From Megaleporinus macrocephalus (lineage: Eukaryota > Chordata > Actinopteri > Characiformes > Anostomidae): 64,000 nucleotides of DNA. Below are positions 23,601 to 36,773 of the stretch, piece after piece. The notes under the pieces were generated by a model, which saw nothing but the letters and a program-made list of their open reading frames with translations, had not been told where the DNA came from and searched no databases. Made by a program: the position numbers and the translations under genes. How positions within the stretch are numbered: position 1 is the first letter of the stretch; each line of letters starts with the position of its first letter. The stretch covers positions 24,904,441 to 24,968,440 of the forward strand of contig CM038722.1 of the NCBI GenBank assembly GCA_021613375.1. The letters are read 5' to 3'.

Positions 23601-26600
23601 TAGCAGCAAACATCTGGTTGGATGATGACCCCTGTATGACATATCGTCACTGTCCAATGAAAAACAAGTTTCTCCAAAATTGCAACTTCACAGGAGAGAC
23701 CAAAAACATACTTTACTTTCAATGTAAGTCAATAGAATCTGATTTTTTCCCAAGCTATTTTGGAGCACTTCTATTGGTCCATTCATCATGAAATTTAAAC
23801 ACAATGTAAGCGACCATTGGTGTGTTTAAATGATGTAGAAAACTCACAATTGACAAAAATTGAGATACATGTTTTTCAATGGACAGTGACGATGTTATTT
23901 AAATAATTTAAATTATTGTGCTGTTTAATTTCTGTCACACCATAATCCATACAGCATTATTCACACAGGAGGACGGACATGTCCTCGTGGTCATATTGCA
24001 TAAGTCTACAGTAGGACACGTAGCAACAGAGCGTGCTATGTATGCAAAACAAATGTTTGCTGACACCCAGAGGTGGGGAAACCCCTGACACACCCTTTTA
24101 TCTGTAGCCATCACTAGCTATGGAAAAAAGTATGATTAAACTGAATAAGCACTTAGGTCCAATAGAATGGCACACAGTAAACTGTCTCTGGAAGCTACGC
24201 GGCAAAATTTTCACTCATCACCTTAAAATGAAGACTCATTATTTCAGAATATTGACTTGGAATCTTGAAGAATTATCATGGAAATGAAAAATTTTAATCA
24301 ATATTAAATCAATATTGTTCTCCAACGGTGGCACGGTGGTGTAGTGGTTAGCACTGTCTCTTCACAGCAAGAGGATCCGGGTTGGATTCCCAGTCCAGGC
24401 TGTTCTGTCTGGAGTTTGTTTGTTCTCCCCGTGCTTAAGTGGGTTACTCCGGGTACTCCGGTTTCCTCCCACAGCCCCAACACATGCATGTTAGGCTGCA
24501 TGTCACTCTAAATTGCCTGTAGGTGTGAGTGTGTGAATGTTGGCCATGTGATGGCCTGGCGACCTGTCCATGGTGTACCCCACCTTCACCCGATGACGCT
24601 GGGATTGGCTTGTGACCCCGACTAGCGGGATAAAGCGGAAGATAATGGATTTTTCTCCAACTACTGACTTGGCAAATTCTTTTCTTAGGAATTTAAGATT
24701 GTTAGATTTCATTAGATTTTTTTAGATTTTAGAATGTTATTATTATGATTATAATTATTATTATTATTATTATAACTTTTTATCCCTAAAAAAATACAAA
24801 GACATGCACAGTAGGTCAAATTTTTTCTAAAAGTTAAGTAATTTTTCCTCATAGTAAGTTAATACACAGAGAATTAAATTCATAGGTTTGAGATTTTATG
24901 TTAATGGTTGCTAATCTCTGGCTAGAAACCAATGAAGAAAAATTGGCTTCTTCCAGCGAGCGATATAAGATCCAGACTCCATCTTCAACTATCATTAAAG
25001 AGCAGCTCATTTCTGCTCACACAGCCTGAGGCAGAGGAGGCCTCCGAGTCCTACGCTCACCCATTCTGCACATACTGGCACGTACGCCATCTTACCGGCG
25101 ATATCTGCTTAGAATCGAATAAACAGCTCTGGCTTAACCAATAAAAGAGCCCGAGATGGTTTCACCTTTCACTGCCAGTTTATTAAAGTGAACACGAATG
25201 CGAAACAGCATGAGCGGCCATTCTGAGGACCTCATACCCAAAACACTTTAAATCTTCGCAAAGTTCGCATTTAATAATATGGAAAAAGTGAGCAACCCCC
25301 ACAGAACAGAACCAGCCGAAGGCATACAAGAAAAAAAAAAAAGGAATGGAAAAAATGGCAACGTTAACAACAAACAGAATACGTTATTGTCCAGTCACAA
25401 CAAAACAGCATCCCAAGCACTATTAAAACATGGTAAACTTCGAACAACCTGCAGAACAGAAACACAAGGAACCCCTCTCAAACTAAACTCTCGCATCTAT
25501 AAAAATAAGCAGGTTTCCACAGAAAGTGAGGACCACATGCATGACTTCATTTCTCTAAGGCTCAGTCTGATCTCTCCTCTTCCCTGAGGGGTGACCGCGT
25601 GCTATGTGTGGGCTGAATGCATGGTATGTGTTCTGGCGTGGACTCTCTCCGGCCTAGCCGAGTGTCAGTAATAGCATGAAGGTAAGCTTGTTATGACAAG
25701 ACATGTCTCGGGGCGAAAAAAGCAGCTCAAAACAGAGGATTCTCACGAGCCTTGAGTTAGCTTACCACCAGGAGACGCTTTAAAAGCCTAAACGCACAAC
25801 ATGCAGAGGCAGTTCTGACTAAACGAGGACATATATGACCCCACAAACCGTGCCTACATGAAGCATCCTTACCAATGCTCTGAGATCAATAGATTATAAA
25901 TTAGATTATAAGGGGCTACTGTTAGCGATTTTAGCCATCTGCTAAAAAGCTGACAAGTAAACAAGACAAAACACACCCAAACCCTAAACATAGCCCTGGG
26001 CTGGCTCCTGTTCTGGAGAGACAACTTCTGTTAACAAACACTTGTAATTTATGGAAATATACATTAGGTCCCCAACACTTAAGTAGATTGTATGCCTATC
26101 CAATTGAATTCATCTGGTAGTCCTGTAGCCCCTGGGTAACCTCATGAAAAGACAGTTGTGGGGATGTTATGACTATTGCTAGCTTCTGGTGAGGTTTTAC
26201 ACGGCAGTTTTCCCTAAAACTAAAAGAAAGTGGTAGAAGTGGTTAGTAAAAGCTTAGTGGGGGGTTAGAAACCCCCTCTGTTGGCCAAAACAAGTACAAC
26301 GCCAGACATCTCTGCCCATTTGCTGTACTGCAGGACTCTCTGGTGTGTTTTTAATTCACAGTTAAAAATTATATACACTACAAAACAAAACAAAGCCAAA
26401 ACCGTATACATCACAGTGACCAGATTTCAAGAACATTTCTGGTTTGGTCATCAATATATCGTTAAAAAATATATATTTTCAATCTATGTAATACTTCAGA
26501 AAAAGACACATGGCCACAGCATAAACACACCTAGGTCCTAAACACAGCTCCCATCCTGGAAAGATAGCTAGCTTCTGATGGAGTTTCTCTATATTCCTCT

Positions 26601-27448
26601 AATAATTCTTTAAAACTGTGAGAAAGTGATTAGTAGAACATTAGTAGGGGGTTAGCAGTCCCCTCGGTTGACCAAAACAAGCACAACGGCAGAAGTCTGC
26701 CCATCTGCTCTACTGCAGGTCTTTCTTAGGACTTTCTGGTGTGTTTTTATTTACAGTTAAAAACTGGGACATTTTGAGGGACGAGCTGTCCCTGGGACAT
26801 GCCACAAAAAAACCCTGGAAAATGGAGACACCTGGTCACCTTAATTTGAAGCAAATTTCAAGCCTAAATCTGAGAATAGCCTTCTTGATTGTGTAGCAGT
26901 TAGCAGCGTTAGCAATCTGCTGACAATTGAAGACGTTGCAAGTAAAAAAAAAAGCTTATAACTGAGACAAGCTTCTTAGGAGCTTTGAGTTAGCATACAG
27001 CATATTCCAAAAGACAAATATATCAAGAAGACAAAACCATGTACACCTAAAAACAAAACCCCTCCTCAAGATGATTCTATGTAATTAAGATGACTATTGT
27101 TAGTGGTGTTAGCATCTGTTAGCAGAGGAGACCTGTGTAGCTTTTTACAAGCTGCAAGTTAACATTTCTCCAAGAGGGTTCTAAATGGAGCATTAACATA
27201 GAACACAGAACATAAAGAAACACTTACTGAAACTTACTGAACTGGGACGGAGATAACAACAAACTAACCTTAGTGCTCAGTGATTCTCTGAGGTAATTTT
27301 ATGACTGAGATTAAGATTTAAGATGGCTCTTGGTGATGTGATTTGTTAGCAACTGACAATAATGGTTTAGGGCAACTAAACTAGACCCACTAGCCTCTCC
27401 AGACTTGCAAACATAGAGCAAGGCTGAGAAACAAAACAAAATAAGCTT

Positions 27449-27481
<33 letters not shown>

Positions 27482-30400
27482 AAAAAATAAAATTTCAAGC
27501 AGATTTCAGTCCTCATGCACTGAGGTGATCGTGTAACTTAGAAGACTATGCTGTTAGCAATGTCGTTGTTTATGTCTAATCAAAAACTGTCCTGCAGAAA
27601 AAGTGAGGCCCTGTGAAAAAGGGCAGAGTAAGCAGAGAGTCTGGGAGAGGAATGTTCCAACAGTGCCCCGGGGGAAAAAACTCCATACCATAAAACCACA
27701 GAGGAGAAACCGGTTCTGCCTAAACACAACACCGAAGGCACTGGAACAACAGCCCTAGCATGTTAGCAGATATCCAGCGGGATCAAGAAGTGAACACAGA
27801 CATTGAAAAGAAATTTAAATGAGGACATAAAGAAGAGGAAACACAAAGGGGTGGGGACGGGAAAAGAGTTTGTGAGAGGGGTCCAAACATTGTGCATCTC
27901 TTCTACTACCAAATTCAAACAAAAGACAAAAAAGCTTAAAATAACATCACACCCCATAAGACATGTAGTAAAACCAAAGTTACCTCACACCACTGCACGT
28001 GCAGGTAGCATCATAGCTAAACAACAGAAATGCCTTGTAAACAAGAAACACCGTCAATGTTTTCACCACAAAGTCAAAACACTATACCACCACACAGGAA
28101 ATGGCTGAAAATCTGGCCAATGGCGATGATCAACACATCGTTTAGGACTGGTTCTGGCCCGTGGCTAGCTCCAGGAGTTCCATGGCCTTTTCTAGAAAAC
28201 CCATTATACTTTCTTTAGAGTTGATAAACCAGATATGGAGGCCTTCTCCAATCTTATCTGCTAGAAACTTCAGGAGCATCTGCCACTGCTGGTCTAGGTC
28301 TGCAACGACAAGGATATCGGAGCAGATATTTAGGACATGGCCTCTCACACAATGGACAGCCAATTCAAACCAAACCATCAGATCTAGTTAAACCATGCTT
28401 TTCATTACGAAAGAGTTCTGGAGGTCATTCAACAACTCAAAGTTCTCCATGCAGCAAGACTACCAGCATGTCAGCTCAATGAAACCAAGCTTGCAGTTAC
28501 CATATATAGGAATACAGGAGGCTAATTTCAGTAAAAATACCAAAAATTAAGGTTGGTAAATGGCTCTTGGCTCGGGTGTACAATTCTACACTCAAAAAAG
28601 GCTTGTTTTGAATTTACTTGGCTTTTATTGTGTGTCGTACCTACATGAGCAAAAAACATTACATACAGAGAATTACTGTCATTCAATGTACTTCCTTTTA
28701 GAAAGTGTTGACATATTTTATTCATATGTAATTTTTCTTTTTTAAAATCAAAATCTTATCTGGTGTGTAGAGCATTTACATTGAGAGAAGATTCTTTAAA
28801 CTTTAGAAAGGTTCTGTTCAACATCAATTAAGAACTACATCAATTAAGGTCCACTGAAATGTTCATAAGAGAACCAAAAGTGGTTCTTCTCTGGCATTAC
28901 ATCTATATTTTCAAGGTTGCAGCATAAGACCATTACAGTAATCGTTTTCGTAATCCAATTCAAGACTGTATAAGAGTTATGAGACACTTTTACCCATTTT
29001 CAGTAAATTGTATTGCTTACTAAGAGCAGCTTCTCTTTATTAGTCACATATGCACTAATGCAAACATCTGAACACCCCTTATCAATGATATGTTGAAGTA
29101 AAAGCAGAACACACACTCCAGTACAGCATTTAATGTAGCCTGTAAAAAATATTTTTATTTTATATTTTTTCCTAATATTTTAAACTCTATTTGTGCACCA
29201 ACATTTGTAGAAAACTGTCATATTTAAGTGTGTTATCTGAAGCGGAGGTGTTTATTTTCACTCAAAAAACCAACAAACATGTTATATGAGGGGCAATAGT
29301 TTACTCTCTGGTGTACAGTGCCTGTTCTGACTTCTGGCCACTATGATAACCTCTTATCACCCATAACCAAATGCTTCCACAGCTATGGGTGCAAATTTTC
29401 TGTCTACCAGTCAGATGCAATTTAGGTAGTGCATTCTGTAAAGCAGTGAACCAATCACTGCAGCCACACAACTCAAACATTGTAACATTTAAATTTTCAT
29501 CAGGACTTCACTGTCATAACTACATAACAGACAAACCAGTTTCATAGTATAACAAACAGTAGAATAATAAGCCTGTAGTTTAAAGGGGTAATTTCCCTGA
29601 TATTTCTTGTGTTTTTTGTCTTTATTCCTTCATTCTTTTTTCTTTTTTTCTTTTTTTACTAGTTCTTTTAACATATACTTTAAAAAACTAATATATGTAA
29701 AGGTTTGTTCTGCTCTGAGCCATATTAAAAAATAGCATTCTGGTCTAAAAAACTTACATCATCATAGTTAAAACTCAGCAGTCTGAACAGGCAGACACAT
29801 GTATATGCATATTTTTGGTGATCTCGTTGTGACTTTGTAAATGTTAAAAATACAACGCTGCTAAAAACTCATTGTTAAAAAAACAAACAAACAAACAAAC
29901 AAAAAAGGTACATGGGATTTTCTAGATGCCAGTATTTCAACTACTTCTTTACTTTCACTAGAGAGAAATTTTTTACACTGTATTTGGTGTTGGTTTGTAA
30001 TGAGCTTTCTGCTAACTGATCAGAAACAGTCATACTGGGCTAATAGCATAGCTGAGCTAACTCTACTGGGAGACCAACATGGACAACATGTTCCAACAAA
30101 ACAGTTCCCATGGAAACACTTGCGCATAAAAACTTGCAATGTCGTATGGTCCGGTGAGTAAGCTCACTCAACACAAAGGGCCATAACTTACTTCCTTCCG
30201 AACTACAAAGCCACCGCGGTGCTTCTACCAAACTCACAGTTTTGCTGTTTCCTTCAGTTGGAAGACCATCAAAAATACTATTATACTATTCCATATTTTA
30301 AAAAAATAATGTGATAAAATACTGTTCAGTAGTCTGGAATTGTTTATTTATTTATTGATTGTTGTAATTTTATATACAGAACTAACAGAATTATCAAAAA

Positions 30401-33400
30401 AGACTAAAATAAGTGACAATAAAAGTTTGATATATAATATATAATATGACAACTATTAATATATATATTTATAAATATATAAAAAATTACAACTATGACC
30501 AAATTCAAGCCGCCTTTGACTGAGCCAGACCCAGATATAACTGAGCTCAAGGCGGCTATGTCTAAGCTCAGGGCAGCTATGATTAGATTGACACTGGCTA
30601 TGACTAAGTTTAACCCAGCTATAACTGAGCTAAACTGAGCTATAACGGAGCTAAACCTTCCTATGTCTGAGTTAAACCTGGCTATGACGAGTTAAACCAA
30701 CTATGACTGAGCAAAAGGCAGCCATGACTGAGCTAAACCAAGCTATAACGGAACTTAAGGCTGCTATGACTGAGGTCAAGCCAGCTAAGACAGAGTTAAA
30801 CGTAGCTATAACTGAGCTGAACCCAGCCTTTTCTGAGCTTAACCAGTTAAGACCATGCTACAACAGCCATGACTGAGCTAAACCAAGTTAAGACTGTACT
30901 ACAACAGCTAAGACTGAGCTGAACCCAGTTATGTCTGTGCTACAACAGCTAAGACTGAGCTAAATCCAGTTATGTCTGTGCTACAGCAGCTATGACTAAG
31001 CTAAACCCAGTTATGACTGTGCTACAACAGCTAAGACTGAGCTGAACCCAGTTATGTCTGTGCTACAACAGCTAAGACTGAGCTGAACCCAGTTATGTCT
31101 GTGTACAACAGCTATGACTGAGCTAAACCCAGTTATGACTGTGTACAACAGCTAAGACTGAGCTGAACCCAGTTATGTCTGTACTACAGCAGCTAAGACT
31201 GAGCTGAACCCAGTTATGTCTGTGTACAACAGCTAAGACTGAGCTGAACCCAGTTATGTCTGTGCTACAGCAGCTATGACTAAGCTAAACCCAGTTATGA
31301 CTGTGTACAACAGCTAAGACTGAGCTAAACCCAGTTATGTCTGTGCTACAGCAGCTTTGACTGAGCTAAACCCAGTTATGTCTGTGCTACAGCAGCTACG
31401 ACAGAGCTAAATCCAGTTATGACTGTGTATAACAGCTAAGACTGAGCTAAACCCAGTTATGATGGCGCTACAACAGCTAAGACTGAGGTAAAACCAGTTA
31501 TGTCTGTGTACAACAGCTTTGACTGAGCTAAACCCAGTTAGGACTGTGTACAACAGCTAAGACTGAGCTGAACCCAGTTATGTCTGTACTACAGCAGCTA
31601 AGACTGAGCTGAACCCAGTTATGTCTGTGTACAACAGCTTTGACTGAGCTGAACCCAGTTATGTCTGTGCTACAGCAGCTATGACTAAGCTAAACCCAGT
31701 TATGACTGTGTACAACAGCTAAGACTGAGCTAAACCCAGTTATGTCTGTGCTACAGCAGCTTTGACTGAGCTAAACCCAGTTATGTCTGTGCTACAGCAG
31801 CTACGACAGAGCTAAATCCAGTTATGACTGTGTATAACAGCTAAGACTGAGCTAAACCCAGTTATGATGGCGCTACAACTGCTAAGACTGAGCTAAAACC
31901 AGTTATGTCTGTGCTACAACAGCTAAGACTGAGCTAAACCCAGTTATGACTGTGCTACAGCAGCTACGACAGAGCTAAATCCAGTTATGACTGTGTATAA
32001 CAGCTAAGACTGAGCTAAACCCAGTTATGATGGCGCTACAACAGCTAAGACTGAGCTAAAACCATTTATGTCTGTGCTACAACAGCTAAGACTGAGCTAA
32101 ACCCAGTTATGACTGTGCTACAGCAGCTACGACAGAGCTAAATCCAGTTATGACTGTGTATAACAGCTAAGACTGAGCTAAACCCAGTTATGATGGCGCT
32201 ACAACAGCTAGGACTGAGCTAAACCCAGTTATGACTGTGCTACAACAGCTATGACTGAGCTAAACCCAGTTATGACTGTGTACAACAGCTAAGACTGAGC
32301 TAAACCCAGTCATGACTGTGCTACAACAGCTAAGACTGAGCTAAACCCAGTTATGTCTGTGCTACAGCAACTAAGACTGAGCTAAATCCAGTTATGACTG
32401 TATACAACAGTTACTAATAAGCTAAACCCAGTTATGACTGTGCTACAACAGCTAAGACTGAGCTAAATACAGTTATGTCTGTGCTACAGCAGCTATGACT
32501 GTGCAACATCAGCTGTGACAGAGCTAAATCAAATTATGACTGTGTATAACAGCTAAGACTGAGCTAAACCCAGTTATGACGGCGCTACAACAGCTAAGAC
32601 TGAGCTAAAACCAGTTATAAACATGCTACAACAGCTAATGAGTGAGCTAAACCCAAGTATGATTGTCCTAAAGGAGAGCATGAATGAGCTAAACCCAGTT
32701 ATGACTGTGCTACGAGGGCAATGACTGAGCTGAACCCAGCTTTGGCTGAAATAGGACAGAGCTAAACCAGCAATGATCAAGCTCAAGCTGGCTATAGCTA
32801 TACTAAACCCAGTTATAACTAAAAGAACCCAGTTATGACTGAACTAAACCCAGCTATGACTGACTTCAAGCCAAAAAAAATATTACAAAAACTAAAGCTG
32901 AATTTAAATAAAAATGTAAGTTTAATTCTTTACACACACAACCTGCAATAAAAGTTACTTATATACTTTGTATTGGCGGGTTATAAAGTGTGTAAGATTA
33001 ATTGTTCAGGCCAGCTCCAACGTAGAGTAAAAAAAAAAACCCCTGAGATACGAGAAATATTTTTGGATCTGACAACAACGTATTCAATCTTCATAACAGA
33101 TACAAGACATTCTTAAAAAAATAGATAATATATTTTGGGTATTTACCTTGATTCTGATCATCTAAACAGAAGAAAAGAAAGAACAAGTGTTAGACGGCTA
33201 AACGCAAGATTAAGCCTTTTAAATCATTTAATAAAAATTAAAATTCAGACTGTTCACACATAATTAATTAAATACTGCTCTGTATTTCAATCATTTAGCA
33301 CTGCATGTTAATCACATTATTTATTATTTACCAGCAGAGTCAGAGGAATGGTCAGCAGCTCGACCTGGAGACACACACACACACACACACAAAATGTAAA

Positions 33401-33571
33401 TATATACAGTGGTGCAGAGTGTCCATAATCAATCAGTTGTATACAGTATTACATGTGCTGTTTTACATTTTTAAGTGAAAATAGGTAAACATATATAAAT
33501 ATGGCATTTCAGTGCACAGCTTCCATTTGCTTACTGGTAAACAAAATACAGCACAACATCTAAAACAAAGA

Positions 33572-33606
<35 letters not shown>

Positions 33607-36600
33607 ATACCTTATGAGGCCTAAACTATGGTCATAAACAAAAGTTTAAACACCCCTGGCCAAAACATATAATAAAATACAACATTAAATATAGTGCACC
33701 ATAACTTTTATGTTATTTCAGTAAATATAGAGTAAACATTACATTGTGCACAAGTATGATGTCAGTATATGATTTGTAATATTTTTTCCACCTAAAAAAA
33801 TATATATATATATAAATTTGACTGGGGTGCCCAAACTTTTGCCAATGGCCCACTATCCTAGGCCAAAGCTGGTATTATTTACTGGAGGCTTTTTTGTTTG
33901 TTTGGATCTGGATTAGTCAATTGAATGCCTTACAAAACACATTACTTAACTTTCTCTACTCAAACTCAGGCTACAGCACACAGGGCTATAGACTGTTTTG
34001 TAATATCAATCAGATCTAAAGGTCTTTTGTATGTAGATATCAACAAGATTATGATCCCTAATGCACAAGTATGAAAATGCTATGCCTTAAAAAAATCTCA
34101 ACAACTAAAATAAAATAACTAATAAATAACATATGGGTTTTCACAATAAACCCATATAAACCATACAAGTGTGTGACGTTCCACTGAACTGGTGTATTAA
34201 AATCATTGTGCTGTTATCCGCAGCCAAATGATTTTTACTGAACACTCTGATCTCAAACTGAACAGCAGTATAAACACAACTTAAACACGGCATTACTGTC
34301 TTTGATGCAGGTGTTGCTCTTTGTTTTTATTTGTAAATACTTAAACAGTCATATGTACAGAAAGGGGGAATAATAAACAAAGGGAAACAAAAAGACAGAA
34401 AAACAAGGCACATCCATAACATACATATACAGGGTCTTAAAGTCTGAGCTAGAGAGATACAGCATGTCAAGCACAAATTCACTATCTGTCCATGTTTGCA
34501 GAGGAAAAGTGAACAAACAGGGGGACAAAAGTTCCAGTCCACTCCATATTCTCAGAGACAACAGTCCCATTTCTTCTCCCCATCTCCCTTTTGAGGCGTA
34601 TAGAGTAAGTCAACATTTACATGGAGCGAACATCAGTGACAACTTCAATGAAGAGATTCACGGTTGGAGGTATTATTCGTAGCCAGCACTTAGTAATAGA
34701 TTTCTTACAAGCAGTCAAAAACAATATTTAATAGATAACCATCGCTCTTTAGGTCTTCAGAGGTTATACCAAAGTACATAGAGTCAAATGTCTCCTCTAT
34801 AATAACTAGGATCTTAGATATTAATCGACCCATATCGTTCCAAAAGGTTTGATTTTTGGGCAGTACCAAACTACATGAGCATGGTCCACCTCCATTGGTC
34901 CTACACTCTCTCCAGCAAGGAAAAGAAGTCCCTGGTAGCTTAGATTTGAGCTTTGATGTTACGAAATTCCTAATCAAACACTTCCACCAAAAATCCCTCC
35001 AAGTCCTCCACTCCAAATAAGTGTAAGAGCCCTGGGTTTCCCAAAGTCGTGACCACACTTCCTCCAAAATTTCAACCTGTGTATCTTGCTCCCAACGAAG
35101 TCTCACATAAGTTGTTGCTCTTTTGAAAGTGCTTCTTCTTTGGAGCCTGTATGTGGCAGGCTGCGACAGGCTCCTCCCTGCTTTCGTTAAAGGTTACTCT
35201 AGTTCACTTTGTCCAGGGCGGCACCCTGAATGGGATTCGGCAGCTCAACATGTGGCATTCATTTACTGTAGTAACCACAGAGTTCTATCTTTCCGCTCTT
35301 TCCTTCTCCAAGCGTCTGCTAACCTCTTGTGGTGCAGAAGAGCCGTACATTTGGTTCGGATTCATAAAAGAGAGCAGGCGTGTTCATAAATATCCAATTA
35401 TATTATGTAACAGTAGTTCGCAATGAACACTAAGTACTCTTTGCTCCTCTGGCACTCATTGATCCTGTGTGGACTTTGAAAAGTCTTTAACATTCAGAAT
35501 ACATGCAGTAATAAGAAAGAAAGAAATAAGAGTGTAAGGAAGATGTGTGCCTACCTCCATGACCCCCTCGACCAGCATCAGGCTTGTATTCACCATTACC
35601 AGCCACATCGCTCAAGTCTGAATCACTAAATCCATCCCCTAGAAGAATGGAACACATTACTGGATTGCCAACAGCTATAAATGCTCAATACAAAAGAGCT
35701 TTGGAGCACGTACACAGGCTTACACACACACTAAATGTAGACAAAAGTATTAGGACACACCTCTTAATTATTGAATTCAGGGGGTTTATTCAGTCCCATT
35801 GCCAGAGGGGTATACAATCAGTCACCTGGTCATGTAGTCTGCCTTTCACAAACATTAATGAAAGAGTGGGCTGTTCTAAAGAGCTCACTGTTACTTATGC
35901 TACTTGAATGAGATGCAACAAGTCAGTTTGTGGAATTTCTAACCTCCTAGAAATTCCACAATTAACTGTGAGTGGTATTATGGAGTGAAAGTGTTTAGAC
36001 ACCACAGCAAGCAGAGCAACATAATAAAGTTACAGAGCGCGGCCGCCGAGTGCATGAAAGCCAAACCAGATCTCTGCTGACTCAGTAGCTGACATTAGCC
36101 TCAGTCTTAACATCTTCTGACAACATCAACCAATTCCATATTGGCTACGGCTATAGATTTACAGAATGGGAGGTCATAGAAGCTCCTGTAGGTGTAATAT
36201 GTAGGTGTCTTAATACTTTTGTTCATATAGTGTATGTAACCACCCATATATGTCACATGTACCGTCAGTGTCTAAAAAATAACTTTTTATTTACATACAT
36301 CATTTCAACAGAGCAGCTGTCCGTTATACTGGTAGGAAATTTCAGGATGACTAAACCAACAAAATAATGACTTAAATATAATCTCTATATATTAACTAAT
36401 ATTGATAGATTTTCAAAGCAGTTGTTCCACTTAGATTTAATGTTCTATTTATGACTGTGTTGTACATCTGTCTATATAGTATGTTTTTCTATCTAGTTCT
36501 ATCTAGCATCCAAAAAATAGGATTTGTTTATTACTACAAGCCTAACCTTTCTGTTTTCCGTGCTATACAATAACAATTTTCAGAAAGATTTTATATAAAA

Positions 36601-36736
36601 CAATGTATGGCACATTTTCCAACAATCTGAAGAGCCATTTCTGGCTCTTGCCGTTCCGAAAGAATCCTTAAAGAACCATCTTTTTCAAAGTATATTTATA
36701 TATATTCATTATAATAATAAAATAATAATAATGATA

Positions 36737-36773
<37 letters not shown>

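Larger units (their letters stand above)
24662..30490. other. Large cd99 intron, mostly without recognisable features
   Basis: The intron contains a poly-A tract at 27449-27475, an (AAAC)n tract near 29880 and imprecise internal duplications (similar text at 26250-26350 and 26640-26760). No CD99-like exon was found. Two weak items, at 25061-25090 and 28142-28378, are listed separately. Confidence 0.5.

Noticed and set aside
24327..24420. tRNA gene at the A/B-box-like sequence
   Set aside because: The boxes belong to a SINE head with a long non-tRNA body and flanking target duplications, and no cloverleaf can be completed.
30500..32870. CRISPR-like regular repeats
   Set aside because: Units are contiguous with no unique spacers, and the genome is eukaryotic. 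The other arrays are rejected for the same reason.
35123..35426. Overlapping plus frames of 88 and 91 codons beside the LINE
   Set aside because: There is no recognisable protein, no splice context, and two competing frames over the same bases.
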